Below are positions 39,130-63,410 of a stretch of DNA of 64,000 nt, one piece after another. How positions within the stretch are numbered: the first letter of the stretch is position 1; each line of letters starts with the position of its first letter. The notes below the pieces were generated by a model that did no database searches, was not told where the DNA came from, and saw only the letters and a list, made by a program, of their open reading frames with translations. The translations under genes were made by a program, and so were the position numbers. This DNA is from Lumbricus rubellus (lineage: Eukaryota > Annelida > Clitellata > Crassiclitellata > Lumbricidae): contig OX243815.1 of NCBI GenBank assembly GCA_945859605.1, positions 47,653,369 to 47,717,368 of the forward strand. The letters are read 5' to 3'.

Positions 39130-40740
39130 AGTCAGAAGTAGGACCAGGTGACATATTGGCTCTGTGTAATGGCGTTGTGGACTTTCTCCCATGGAAGAAT
39201 GAAGGTATGGCCGTAGAAGGAACCAATCGATATCTTAGAACGAGTTGTGTTGCCTCTGTAACGATGAATACAAGCAATCTTTTAAGTAAAAAAACAAAAA
39301 ATTCTTACAGCTACTACAAGCCACACTCGAAGTTCCTGAAAGCACAATCATGGAACTGAGATTTATCGAGTGTGTGCATCTGCATTATAGTATCTGTAAA
39401 TCACCTATAATTCAAAAGTTTTTCAAAAGACAATATCCTAAGTCTATAGCAATTAAAAAATATATATTTTAAACAGTAACCAAGTTATTATCTTCGTTTA
39501 AGGTGATTCAGATAAAAAAAAGTAAGAAATTTGATTAGATGCAAAATCACTTGGTCAAAGATTAAACGAGATGAGTTGCAAGATTATTAGGGAAAAGATT
39601 AAAGCAAATACGGCAATTACTCAACTAGGAGAGGAAAAAACCATGTACCTCTGCTTATCTGGAAAAAGTGCAACCATCACAACATCAGAAATAATCACAA
39701 TATAAAAACGGAAGTTACCTTGAGACAACGGTAGACATGTGGTGGTGTGATGTCATTCAGAATCAGTGAGCTGAGGTAAATGTCACTTGAGACGACCAGA
39801 CGGTGCCCGTCAAGCTCTTCTCCCTAAACCCAGATGTCGATTGATAAGATGCATGACTTGGTTCTTCAGTAGTTTCCCAACAGACAAGGCACACATTGGA
39901 GGTAAAGCACATGTCATGATCGTCCTCTGTAAGTTGTACTTGGCTGATAGCAACAGCCAGCTTGTGCCATTGGCTCAGGTAAAGCCCACCTTCAGACAAT
40001 AACAAACAAACACCTAAGAAAAATGCAAGAAATACTACAATTGTCAGACACACTTACAGGTAATAGCCCAACAGACAGCTTAGAAAGCTTTTCTCTTGAA
40101 ATGTCAGCTTTTCTGCTGCTGGCAACAGCCACAAGCAGGTGTTGCTATGTTGGCTGTTGTCACAAGCCTTATAAATCCATTTCATTAGAGAAATTAATAG
40201 TCATTTGCAAATAGCTCATTAATACTCGTTGCATCCCTCATAGATAGTGGCTGTGTCTATCCTTTGCTCTCGTCTATGACCAGATTTTGAGGTTTTGGTC
40301 CATTTTACCCAATAAGGGCAAAATTATAACCTTTCATCAAACACTGAAGATAGGAACATAGTCCTGAACGAATGACAATGACGTTTGTGACAGGATTCAA
40401 AACCCGTCACACATTACGGTATGTAATTATCTACAGTTATCTGACTTAAATTCATCATTTAAACATTTTTAAATTCATTTTTAATATTTCATTGTCATTC
40501 ATGTAAAAAAAAGAATACAGGGAGCTAACTTGTACCTGAAATTAGGCCATTTGGCGATGATTTCCAGACGAGCCTCTTCACTGTACATGAGCACTCGGCC
40601 AACTGTCCCTGTGCTCACCATTTGGTTTGAATTGGACTGAGCACTGACCAGTAAATAGCTGACATGGTCAAGGAGTGCCAAGACGACAGGAAGACTGCTG
40701 AAAACCATCTTCAGTGCCGCGTGCGACATCTTTAAGCACA
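39130..40740 (-). other. Possible minus-strand gene remnant, unidentified
   Basis: Three protein-like segments with splice-like borders: 40536-40740 (ALKMVFSSLPVVLALLDHVS, then GRVLMYSEEARLEIIAKWPN; acceptor CAACAG, donor CAG|GTACAA), 39719-39823 (EELDGHRLVVSSDIYLSSLI, then NDITPPHVYRCLK|GTAACT) and 39132-39255 (KISIGSFYGHTFILPWEKV, then SQYVTWSYF and TGA). The phases do not join cleanly, so exons may be missing or the gene may be decayed. The family is not recognised. Confidence 0.28.
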
Positions 40741-41169
40741 CTGTTGACCACTAATGCAACAAAAAGTCAAACAGAACCAAACATAATATTATTAAGAAAG
40801 ACTTGTTTACTATGAACGTCTTTCAGTACAGAGTTACAATTTCAAGCATGATGTGAGGAGCACCTGAACATCTGAAGAGACATGTACAGAAACAACAAGT
40901 TACAGTGGTAAAAACTTATTTATTTCCCGTAGACCATAAAATCCTTCAGAAAACTCAACTTCTGATAAATAATAATAATAATTAGGCCTATGACAATTTA
41001 TATGGCGCAGTAACACAGACATGCCCGTCTGAATTATCATTCTGTACATAAGAATGATAATCTTTTCTTTAATTAAACGCCTGCAAGACGCACTGCACTT
41101 TACATTTACAAGTTATGCAGTAATCTTAATTTAACTTAACTACTAACTGAACAGACAGCTTTACAATTG

Positions 41170-41285
41170 CAGCATTTGGCGCTAATAGCAACCTAAAAAG
41201 CATATCCGCCCAACGGAGGCTCGAATTCAGTGAACTCACTGCCTCTCGCACTCTACGCCAGCGTGTTATCCATTGCGCTACCGAT
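41170..41285 (-). repeat. tRNA-derived SINE, second copy
   Basis: On the minus strand it reads GTAGCGCAATGGATAACACG (A-box-like), GAATTCGAGCC (B-box-like) and the same GCTATTAGCGCCAAATG tail as 2640-2745. Confidence 0.7.
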
Positions 41286-41474
41286 TATGCTTCCGATAAG
41301 AAAACATATCTGTCCAAATATTACATAAATGTTGCAATGTTTCAAGTAGCGTTTCTGGTAATTCATAAAACGAATTCCTTACCAATTAAATGGAAAATTA
41401 ACGCTTTCGCGATGCCAATTAGCCGTAATGGCAAAATATAATAGACGACAGTGCGAATGCGAATTGGTCCCTGC

Positions 41475-41911
41475 CAGGGATGCCATTCTGAATTTTGAAA
41501 AAAGGGCAGATCCGGTTGTTAAAAAAGGCTTGGAAAGACTAGATTGACAATTTCTCTGGAAAATGCACGGATTTTTTCATTTCCGGCTTGAAATTTATGA
41601 CGACCTTTTTCTAGTCATCCGATGACTAAATAAAATTTGCTCTCTTTTCCTTCCCGATTAAATTTCTGGTGAATTTCTGGTGACAAGTCCTTCGCTCCAA
41701 AATTTACAAATTTTGGTCCAAATTCACAAACAGTTTTGACATTTTTCACGTCTTTTGTGCATTTTCATTTTTTAAAATGTCTATTTTTATGTGTAAAAAT
41801 TCGGAAAATCCGCCGTGAAAAAAAGGCTAGATCCTGACAGAAAAAACCTACAAACCGAGACAAGACCGAAAACATGTAGATCTGGTGGAAAAGGCTATGA
41901 GTGGCATCCCT
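41475..41911. mobile_element. hAT-like MITE 1 (CAGGGATGCC ends)
   Basis: Inverted ends CAGGGATGCCA (41475) and TGGCATCCCT (41911), flanked by an identical 8-bp sequence GTCCCTGC at 41467-41474 and 41912-41919. The interior includes TGACGACCTTTTTCTAGTCA, the motif shared with the other MITEs here. No transposase. An 8-bp duplication and CAGGG ends are usual for the hAT superfamily. Confidence 0.75.
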
Positions 41912-42529
41912 GTCCCTGCAAAAGATATTGTGAACCCCGTATGACGCTGCAAAATAATTCGCGCTTCTCGCGACGGTCGAGAAACCGTGACGAGAACTAA
42001 CTAATTATCCGAAAACTGATAATGAAACTCAAATTTATATAGCACAACTCAAGCGCTGATGTAGGCAGATTCGTTTAATTGCAAAAACAACAGGCATAAT
42101 AAATAATTATTATAACCGTTTAGGTTTACATTAACACGCTACTTAGTATTTATGGCTGAGAATGTTAGGCTACTATAGCCTACATAGGCTACATGTTTTT
42201 ATAGGCCTAGGCTATAGGCTAACATTCTTGGGATAAAGTTTATCGTGAAGATGGGATGATAGGCCTACGGATAGGCCTAGTAGGCCTAGGCCTATGAGTA
42301 GACTATTAGTTAGTGTCCTCGAAAAATACTTATGACAGTTTCGTTATTTTAAAGTTTTGACGCGCTGTGTTCGAGAGCTGATTCTGCTCTTTTCCGCTCT
42401 ATCCTCTTAAATCCTAGCCACGTTCTTCACGACCTCCTCCCTTCTCAAAAGGTTACTCCTTACAATACTTGACCTAGGCCACATAATCTAACTCTTCCAA
42501 GAGTTGATTCTTTTGCCAAAAAGAAGTTT

Positions 42530-45500
42530 TCAAATCAAATCAAATCAAATCAAAACTCGTTTATTCAAAGAGATCAATGCAAAAAACACTCAAATAGATC
42601 AGATGAAATAATATAATAAAGCACATAAGAATTGAGTAGCTAAAATGTTAGTCTAAAGTGATAGAGAGGATCCCTAAGAATAGGTAGCCCAGAAAGGGTG
42701 TGAGCCCGCTAAGCCTGGGCAACCACATCAGGCAGGGAGAAATCAGATGGTGGAGAGCAAAGAGAATTGAGTGTGTGGCGAAGCAATAGGAAAACGAGTT
42801 GAGCAGGGAAGAATAGTAAAGGGAAGATGAGAATGGTCGTAGTAGAAAGTCAAGGCAAAACAAAAGTTAGAGGGTAAGTGTATACATTCACAAAAGTAAA
42901 TTAAGCTATAAACGAGGCGGATGAATGAGGTAATTCGATAGTAAATAATAGGTGCAAACAGCATGAAGGCATAATATGACAGCAGAATTAAGCAGTTTGA
43001 ACAACAGTGCAATTGATAAATTAACAACAGCAAAAAACATTAACAAATAGTCGGTAATATACAACTTTATATAAGTCCAGCTACAAGCCATGTGGATTGG
43101 CAAGTCATAATATTATAATAGACAGAGGGCAATAGCAATTGAAATAAAAGCTAGGAAATTATATCAGATTCAATAAGAAACTTTTTAAGTCGGTTTTTAA
43201 AGAGGGGGGTGGACCGTAGGTCGGAGATGTAGATTGGGAGGGCATTCCATATCTTAGGTCCTAGGTATTTTATAGAAAACTGTTTGATTTTTAAGTGCGC
43301 AAAATCACTACGATAGCAATTAGCATATCTAGTGGCATGGTGATGCAATTCAGAGCCAGTAATAAAGTATTTATTAAACGAGCTGGGCAGGAGATTGTGA
43401 CAATAGCGATGCATAAAGAGACAAATTTGGAATCTGTTAATATTAAGAAGAGACAGCACCATGTGATTATAGTATAATGGGATAGAGCTAGACCACCATT
43501 GAACACCACAAATTAGTCTTAAGGCACGTTTTTGCAAGGTAACCAAGGATTTAAGACGTGATGGGTAATTAGAGCCCCAGGAGATATTACAATAAGATAA
43601 ATATGGAAATATAAGTGAATAGTACAGATGAAAAAGAATAGTTTTGGGAAGGCAGTGCTTAATCCTGTGAAGAACCCCAATATTTTTCGCAATTTTCTTG
43701 GCAATTGCTGAAATGTGGTCAACCCACGTAAGGTGCTTATCAACAATAACCCCAAGAAATTTAGACGAATTAACTTGGGTAATAGGTACATTATTAATTA
43801 AGAGTAGCCTTGTTATATCAGGAACTTTTTTCCTGTTTGTGTGGAATAAAATAAAATTAGTTTTATCAATATTCAAAGAAAGTCTATTGGTTTTAAACCA
43901 TATTTCAATTGTGGCTAGTTCATTATTTGCTATGGCAAACAAATGATCTATGGAATGGTGAGAAAGAAAAACATTAGTATCATCGGCAAAGAGTATAAAT
44001 TTAAACAAGGAAGAGGTCATAGACAAGTCATTAATATATAACAAGAATAGAAGGGGACCAAGTATTGACCCTTGGGGTACACCACATAACATATTCAAGG
44101 TTAAGGATTTTTTACCCTTGAAATAAACATATTGGGTTCTATTAGTAAGGTAATCCAGGAACCAATGATTACTAACACCACGGAAGCCATAGTACTCAAG
44201 TTTTTTTACTAGGATATTATGGTCTACAGTGTCGAAAGCCTTTGATAAATCGAAGAAAATACCCAAGGAGAATTTTTTCACATCCATTGAATCAGTGATA
44301 TTGTTTTGAAGGTCTAACAGGGCCATATAAGGAGAGAGGTTCTGTTGAAAGCCATATTGAGTAGAGGATAGCAATTTAAACTTGACAAGATAATCAGTTG
44401 CTCTGTTGCACATGAGTTTTTCAAATATTTTAGAAAAAAAAGATAATACAGATATTGGACGATAATTACTAATCATTTTTTTATCCCCAGATTTGAAAAT
44501 GGGGGAAATTTTAGCAATTTTCAACTCATTAGGTACAAGACCAGTAGCAAAAGAGGCGTTTATAATAGTACTGAGGGGGGTAGCAATAGACTGTATAGAG
44601 GATTTGGCAATTGAAGGACTGATTTCATCTGGGCTAGAGAAAGATGCTTTTAATAAACTAGAGACCTGGATAATCTCCAAGTCGGAGGTTGGAGTTATAC
44701 CAAAAGAGCACATAGGAGGAGAAGGCATGAAGTGTTCAAAAGGGGTTGTAACATTTGGAATTTTGGAAGCAAGCGTGGTTCCTATAGTGGTGAAATAATT
44801 ATTAAAGGCATTAGCAATCAGTATTGGATCCTGTACCGACTCAGATCCAATATGAAAAGAATCAGGAAGACAAGAATCTTCCTTAGTATTTAGGACCTGC
44901 TTAATTATTTTCCAAGTTTGATTAAGGTTGTTGCCACACTGAGTAAAACAGTCGGAATAGTAACGAGATTCAATTTCTTTTCTCACAGATTTAAATTTAT
45001 TGCGATACTGGGTAAACAGTTGTTTGTTCAGAGCAGTAGGGTTAGTTAGGAACTGCTTATGAAGCCTTGCTTTTTTCCTACAAGATTTGAGTAATGACTT
45101 GGTCATCCAAGGCTGTTTAATAGAGTTATGCCCCTTCTGTTTGACCATTAATAGTGGAAAAGCTTTATCATATAGGATTTTATACTGTTTAAAGAAAGCA
45201 GTATAAGCTAGATTAGGGCCACTATTTGAACATATAGCATCAACAAAAGACCAGTCGGCTGAATGAAGAGAGCTGATAAATGTCGCTTTGGCATCCTGGG
45301 AGAATTTACGTGTCACAGAGTAGGGAGAGAGAATCTGGGGTGGAGGGCTGAGGTCAATGTGAAGAAGGATAGGGAGATGGTCGGAGATGTCATTAATTAA
45401 TATACAGGAATCTTGACCAGAGCTTAAACAGTTAGTAAATATATTATCAATAAGTGTAGCAGTGGTATCAGTGATTCTCGTTGGTCTAAGGATGGTAGGG

Positions 45501-46780
45501 AAAAATTTGTGCGAAAACATGGAATTAAGGAAGGCTTCAGTAGGGGGGTGTTCACTATGCCGAAGTAGGTTAATATTAAAATCTCCCATAAGAAACACTC
45601 GGCTGGTAGATTTAGACAAATACAATAAGGAGTCATTAAAGTCGTCAAGAAAATCAGGGATTGGAGAACCAGGAGGCCGATAGATGGAACCAATTATTAT
45701 ATCTTTACCCCTTTTTTGAGGTAGCTTAATAAACAAACATTCAAAAGTATTAGATTTAGATTTCGACCAATCAGCCTCCAACACTTCAAAATCAATACCT
45801 GATCGAATAAAGAAACCAACACCTCCAGCCCTTTTCACTGTCCTAGACTTATGAATAAAGTTATACCCCGGTATTGAAATAGTTGAAGCTAATTCATCAG
45901 AGAGCCAAGTCTCAGTGAGAGCGAGAATAGAGGTGTTAGATTGTGATAAGAGGAGATGAGTTTCAGGGATCTTTAAATTGATGCTACGACAGTTCAAGTG
46001 AGTTAAGCAAAAGTGATCAAGAGTATTAAGGCCAGCATAAAACTCAGGTAACTGAGTGGTAACTTTGTATAGACTTGAAAAAGCAATCCTAGTGCTATAG
46101 AAATTATAATCAGCGTCAAGGTCCTCATTCTGTAACAGGGATCTGCATTCATCATTATGATCACACAAGTTCAAGTAAAATTTACTATTGTCAGACAGGG
46201 AAGAAATACTAAAATAATTGGTGTTGTCGTCTATGCCATTAGAAGAAACATCAGCCGAACATAAAGAAAATGGTAAGTTTGAATCGATACAAGCATAACA
46301 GCACCAAGTTGATCTCTCCAGATCGTGAGTGAAAGACACACATTGAATATGATAAGAAGACTTACACACTACGCATTCAATCTCATCTGATAGTCCATCT
46401 ACCACATAACCGCAATGAAAACAATTGTAAGTTGAAAACGACATAAGCACACAATAAAAAAAACAGAAAAAATGAAACAAACATAAAAAAAATAAAGAAT
46501 AAACAGACGGCACAAAGCCGAAAGTAGAATGAATGAAAAGTAGTAGCAAAAAACAGACCAACCATGCTCGAAGCACAGGAAAGTAAGCAAAAAATGGAGG
46601 GGGGGGGCTGAGTCAGTAGAGAATAAGATAAACAAAATTTGCGTCAGACATCATTCTAATAAGAAAGAAGAAATAATAAACATGACTACACATCATAAAA
46701 AGAAATACGTACATTATCAACAATATCAAACATTATCAATGTTCAAAGAGCTACGAAAGAACAATATGTTATCAAGAATC
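42530..46780 (-). mobile_element. CR1-like non-LTR retrotransposon, apparently near full length
   Basis: Read on the minus strand: 5' region, one long coding frame (46444 to 43151), about 600 bases of 3' UTR, an AATAAA at 42559-42564 and a terminal (TTTGA)n microsatellite near 42530-42555, the style of 3' end used by CR1/L2-like elements. No target duplication was identified and the 5' limit is uncertain (between about 46600 and 46780). Confidence 0.8.
43151..46444 (-). CDS. Retrotransposon polyprotein: PHD-like finger, AP endonuclease, reverse transcriptase
   Basis: 1097 codons without a stop from the first true ATG at 46444 (an upstream frame extension starts with GTG and is hydrophobic). 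Residues about 8-55 form a Cys/His cluster (CFHCG, CVVCKSSYHIQC, CCYAC), a PHD-like finger. Residues about 148-370 are an APE-type endonuclease (LNCRSIN, TETWLSDE, SIYRPPGS, MGDFNIN about 286, SDHLPI about 353), which would nick target DNA. The RT follows: NYRPISV, FFDLSKAFDTVDHN, GVPQGSILGPLLF about 788, and catalytic FADD about 818. The C-terminal phrase PLFKNRLKKFLI ends at TAG 43151-43153. The intact frame suggests recent activity. Single-ORF organisation with an N-terminal finger is noted. Confidence 0.9.
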   Translation of the reverse strand: MSFSTYNCFHCGYVVDGLSDEIECVVCKSSYHIQCVSFTHDLERSTWCCYACIDSNLPFSLCSADVSSNGIDDNTNYFSISSLSDNSKFYLNLCDHNDECRSLLQNEDLDADYNFYSTRIAFSSLYKVTTQLPEFYAGLNTLDHFCLTHLNCRSINLKIPETHLLLSQSNTSILALTETWLSDELASTISIPGYNFIHKSRTVKRAGGVGFFIRSGIDFEVLEADWSKSKSNTFECLFIKLPQKRGKDIIIGSIYRPPGSPIPDFLDDFNDSLLYLSKSTSRVFLMGDFNINLLRHSEHPPTEAFLNSMFSHKFFPTILRPTRITDTTATLIDNIFTNCLSSGQDSCILINDISDHLPILLHIDLSPPPQILSPYSVTRKFSQDAKATFISSLHSADWSFVDAICSNSGPNLAYTAFFKQYKILYDKAFPLLMVKQKGHNSIKQPWMTKSLLKSCRKKARLHKQFLTNPTALNKQLFTQYRNKFKSVRKEIESRYYSDCFTQCGNNLNQTWKIIKQVLNTKEDSCLPDSFHIGSESVQDPILIANAFNNYFTTIGTTLASKIPNVTTPFEHFMPSPPMCSFGITPTSDLEIIQVSSLLKASFSSPDEISPSIAKSSIQSIATPLSTIINASFATGLVPNELKIAKISPIFKSGDKKMISNYRPISVLSFFSKIFEKLMCNRATDYLVKFKLLSSTQYGFQQNLSPYMALLDLQNNITDSMDVKKFSLGIFFDLSKAFDTVDHNILVKKLEYYGFRGVSNHWFLDYLTNRTQYVYFKGKKSLTLNMLCGVPQGSILGPLLFLLYINDLSMTSSLFKFILFADDTNVFLSHHSIDHLFAIANNELATIEIWFKTNRLSLNIDKTNFILFHTNRKKVPDITRLLLINNVPITQVNSSKFLGVIVDKHLTWVDHISAIAKKIAKNIGVLHRIKHCLPKTILFHLYYSLIFPYLSYCNISWGSNYPSRLKSLVTLQKRALRLICGVQWWSSSIPLYYNHMVLSLLNINRFQICLFMHRYCHNLLPSSFNKYFITGSELHHHATRYANCYRSDFAHLKIKQFSIKYLGPKIWNALPIYISDLRSTPLFKNRLKKFLIESDIIS

Positions 46781-46789
46781 ACTATTATA

Positions 46790-46947
46790 CATGTAGGTAA
46801 CTAAATAGCAACACAACCGTGCTTTATTTTTAAGTTTTATTATGCGAATGTTATATAACCTTGAATAAATGTTTTATAAAAAATTATATTGTTATTTTTT
46901 CCTCTGTAAACTACTGTGCGTTTGCTGGTGGTCAAATAAAGAATATT

Positions 46948-46979
<32 letters not shown>

Positions 46980-46985
46980 TTAATC
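46790..46985 (+). mobile_element. Retrotransposon 3' tail with (CTTA)n end
   Basis: GTGCGTTTGCTGGTGGTCAA, then AATAAAGAATATT and about seven CTTA units (46950-46980). It parallels GTGCGTTTGCAGGCGGTTCA, AATAAAGCTCA, (CTTA)n at 18015-18063, so it belongs to that family. It abuts the 5' side of the minus-strand CR1-like element. Confidence 0.65.
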
Positions 46986-47159
46986 TCAACAGGCCTATCA
47001 ATATCAATAGTCATTGTATTAGCAACAGAAAAAGTTCTTTTGTGACACCTCATAGTGCCAAAAACTGGGTTCGGTTTCTAAGTGAGCTATTTTCTGGAGA
47101 TAATCAAAACGTCTGTGATGTCATTATTCTGTTCATACTGTAGAATCATATTAAGTTCT

Positions 47160-59487
<12,328 letters not shown>

Positions 59488-59648
59488 CGACAATGTTGTC
59501 GTTGCTGAAATCCGAAAGTAAAAAAATTAATCAACGACGAATAATATTGTCGATGATTGCACATTATAATACTAGACCTATACCGGGGGTAAGTATTATT
59601 ATAATCATTATTATTATAAGAAATAAGCTGAGCTATTATAGTCTTAAG
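59488..59648 (-). other. 5' UTR and upstream side of SLC5 copy B
   Basis: A minus-strand acceptor ATTTCAG (about 59507-59513) just before CAACGACAACATTGTCG and the ATG suggests a spliced 5' UTR, as in copy A. A hAT-like MITE begins at 59649. The promoter was not identified. Confidence 0.4.
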
Positions 59649-60162
59649 CAGGGCCGGATTAAGGAATATGGGGGCCCTGTTCGGAAATTTTTTGGGATCT
59701 TCGACCGAAAAATCTGATGAATGCTTTTGTCGTTTGGTCGAAATTTCTTTACAATATACCGATTTCCCCCGTCTGAAACGGCAGCTGACGACCTTTTTCT
59801 AGTCATTTTGGTCGAAATGTCTTTACAATGTAGCCTACCGACTTTTCCCCGTCCGAAACAGCTGACGACCTTTTTCAGTCGTTTTGTCGAAATGTCTTTA
59901 CAATTTACCAAGTTGTCTTCGTCCGAAACAGCTGACGACCTTTTTAGTCGTTTGGACGAAATGTCTTTACAATGTAGGCCTACCGAATTTCTCCGTCCAA
60001 AACAGTTGCATAATGACCTTTTTATTCACTTTGTCGAAATTTCGTCAAAATATACCACTTGCTTCCTAAAATTAATTATTTTGTTTTCTCGTTTGTGGGG
60101 ACCTCCTAAAGTGCAGGGCCCTTGTCGGCCGAACATGTTGAACATGCCTTAATCCGACCCTG
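59649..60162. mobile_element. hAT-like MITE 4 (CAGGGCCGGATTAAGG ends)
   Basis: Inverted ends CAGGGCCGGATTAAGG (59649) and CCTTAATCCGACCCTG (60162), flanked by an identical 8-bp GTCTTAAG at 59641-59648 and 60163-60170. The interior is four imperfect units of about 70-90 bases, each with TCCGAAACAGCTGACGACCT, TTTAGTCGTTT and CGAAATGTCTTTACAAT. No transposase, so non-autonomous. Confidence 0.92.
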
Positions 60163-61047
60163 GTCTTAAGACGATTTTACAGATTATTGCCGGAAGCAAT
60201 TTTGACTAGGCCTATATAGAATTCTAGGTCTAGGCCTACATTATTGAGAATGACATGAGAGGCAAAATGTTTAGAGCTATCGAGGAATTTCTGAATTTTC
60301 GACGTTTATTCTAACATATTTAGTCTCTACAATACCTTAATCAACCTGGCAAAAATGTTAAACTGCTTGAAACCGATTGTCACACATTCAATTGCTTTAT
60401 CAACACGAGTCGACTCAAACAACTGTAAAAAAAATAGTAACGAGGCACGTTAATAATATTGGAATGAACCGAATGGGGCTTTTATTGTTGAAGAGCATCA
60501 GGCAACTAATCCGGTATTAACACAGGGACGAAAAAATTTCATCGAAATAGGCCTATGGCCTGATGACGATCTTATGCATGTTACCCATAATGGGCTGCGA
60601 GTACCAGCTGTAGGCTATAATAATATGCCTATACATTGTACAGGGTTAATGTACTACTTCGCCCTTGAAGGGATTTGTAAACAGAAATTTGAACCGTATC
60701 GCTATCGATTTTCAGCCTTGTGGGCTGCCTGAGCATCCTCCCTTTAATGATCACGTGCACGAGCTTAATCGGAGTCAATGATCTGCAGAGCTGTTGTAGA
60801 ATTAATATAGCAATCATGAAACAATTAATATTCAAGGATTCTGCGCATATACGATTAGGCCCGTAGTAAAACACTCAACCTGCAGTATTCCTGTGCCCTA
60901 TACAAGCGGTATTAGTCTTTAGAAATCTATTATGTAGCCTGCATGTACTAAAAGTCAATAGTAGGCCTAGCAGTTACTGTAGTAGCCTAGTAGCGGCGGT
61001 GGTTTTGCTAAGCCTAGTATCATTAATTATTATTACTATAATTTATG

Positions 61048-61109
<62 letters not shown>

Positions 61110-62037
61110 TTTGGCGTTGTTCACAGTAGTTTATCAAACCCTCTGGATATCATAATTATAACGGGTACAAAAAGATGAACATCAATGCTGTTTGGTACAA
61201 ATTTGGAGATAGGACTAGGCCTACTCTTCACTCTAAAGTTTTACTTCTTCATATTCACGCCCTACTTGCCAATTCTTATCCTCGTCTCACATGCTCGTAA
61301 CATTCCTAAGAAAACGCGAGGTTAATTTTCGACATGAATTATGAAATTGGTGATTTTTAATTAAATATAAATTTTTCTCTTACCGAATTACTTCATGCCC
61401 AGAATGTAGAATCCTGGTGATAGCAATAATTTCAAGAGGATAGAGTATGACGATAAGAAATTAAATAAGCCAGAGATTCACTTCTGTGAATCTCTAGTGT
61501 AGGATATTCAATATGGCTAAATATCTTGCCTTATTCCATGTGTAAGCTATAATTATGTAGGCTAATTAGTTGTGAATGCCATAGACAGACGTATAGATTG
61601 ATGTGCATCGTTGTCTTGCTGTAACTCACCGCTACGAACGTTCCCGTTGCTGGTCTCTGATTGTAGCCTAGTTCTAACTACTGGTCACCATGTGATACCA
61701 GTAATGTACAGTAACTGTAGCTATTCACAGATGATTTGTTTTTAAACTCTGAATTTATTTGACCTTGAAAACTGATATTTTTCAATGAAATCAGCGAATC
61801 TGTGTTACAGAAAGTTCCATTAATCGAGATAATCTCTCATTCGTTTTCAGACGTCACACCGACCGACTGTAACAAGTGTTTTGGAATGTCCTGTTTCAAA
61901 ATTATTATTGCAACAGCTATATAGGCCTTCAGATGCCAATCCCAACCCAGACATAGGTAGGCGTTTCGTTTCATACGGTTCTCTTTCATGGTGGATTTGC
62001 TTACACGTCGCGGAGGAGCAAAGTCGAGGAATCAGAC
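60163..62037. other. Intergenic, no gene recognised
   Basis: Contains an (ATT)n microsatellite of about 20 units at 61050-61110 and scattered AGGCCTA motifs. The open frames at 60629-60874 and 61847-62092 have no support. Confidence 0.5.
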
Positions 62038-63320
62038 CATAGGCGGAGACCTGGTCCGAACTTTGGGGGGGGGGACGACCGATCGAAAACACTGTGACGA
62101 CTAAAAAAAGGAATTTTTACGACTAAAAAAGGTGTCTTCGGAAATTTTGACAGGCCTAAAAATGGTTTATTCAGAACTTTTTATGACTAAAAAGGTGTCT
62201 TTAGAAATGTTGATAGTTAAAAAAGTCAAGAAACTTTGACGACTAAAACAAGGTGTATAGAAATTTTGACGACTAAAAAAGGTGTCTTCAGAAATTTGGA
62301 CGAATAAAACAAGGTATATAGAAATTTGGACGACTAAAAAAAGGTGTCTCCAGAAATTGTGATAACTAAAAAGAGTTTTTTAGTAATAAATAAAACAAGG
62401 TATATAGAAATTTGGACGACTAAAAAAGGTGTCTCCAGAAATTGTGACAACTAAAAAGAGTTTTTTTAGTAATTTTTACAGACATAAAAAAAAGTTTATT
62501 CAGAAATATTGATGACTAAAAAGGTGTCTTTATAAATGCTGATAATTAAAAAATTCCTAAAATTTTTGCGACTGAAACAAGGTGTATAAAAATCTTGACG
62601 ACTAAAAAAGGTGAAAAGGTGTCTCCAGAAATTGTGAAATCTAAAAAAGGTGTTTTCAGAAATTTAGGCAACTACAACATGTTCGTTAGAAATTCTGCGC
62701 CGAAGAAACACCCCCGAAATGAAATCCTGACTACAGCCTTGTGGGCGACGAACAAGAAGGGAAGGATTTGATAGAATTTAGTGAGCGAATCGAAAATTAG
62801 ATGGTTTCAATGATTATAGCCTAATATTAATTGGTTGTGATTGAATTGCTGATCTAAATTAAACCGATCTTATCTTGTCGAATCTACACTGGTTAAGTTG
62901 AATTTAAACTCAAGTAATGATTAGATCGAGAGGTTTGTTCGAAGATTTTGTTCAATGTTTTCTAATAATTTGATGGGTGAAAACAAATTATTTGAATTCT
63001 GTAAGTTTACTACATTTATATAGCCTTATGAGGAAAGAATTTCAGGGTGTCCAAGCAAGGTGTTTTCAAAAAGGGACGATGTATCCCGGTTCTGTTATGG
63101 CATCGCTCTTATTGCGTTGAACAGGTTTTTTTAGTAATTTGTTCAAAAATCTCTTCTTCTAACATTGTAACGTCGTCAGTCGCCTGCAGTGCGTTCATCA
63201 AGTGTCCATGCACTGACTCTTGACGATTGGGGGGGGGGGACGAATACATGGACCGTCCCTCCACTAGCCTACATTCATTGGGGGGACCGTCCCCCTGTCC
63301 CCCCTAGGTCTCCGCCCATG
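62038..63320. mobile_element. hAT-like element 5 (CATAGGCGGAGACC ends) with internal degenerate array
   Basis: Inverted ends CATAGGCGGAGACCTGG (62038) and CCTAGGTCTCCGCCCATG (63320), flanked by an identical 8-bp AATCAGAC at 62030-62037 and 63321-63328. From 62096 to 62690 about fifteen degenerate units of TTTTGACGACTAAAAAAGGT plus GTCTTCAGAAA occur. Long G runs lie near both ends (62064, 63229). No transposase frame, so probably non-autonomous. Confidence 0.88.
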
Positions 63321-63410
63321 AATCAGACACATTACTATGCGCGCTCGTCCTGCGCCTACGGGATTTCGCTCTTTCATCTTTCGACTGTGACTAAAAATGC
63401 TGCTTTTTAA

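Noticed and set aside
43295..45683. Frames on the plus strand opposite the retrotransposon
   Set aside because: Shadows of the long minus-strand frame, with no start context or domain.
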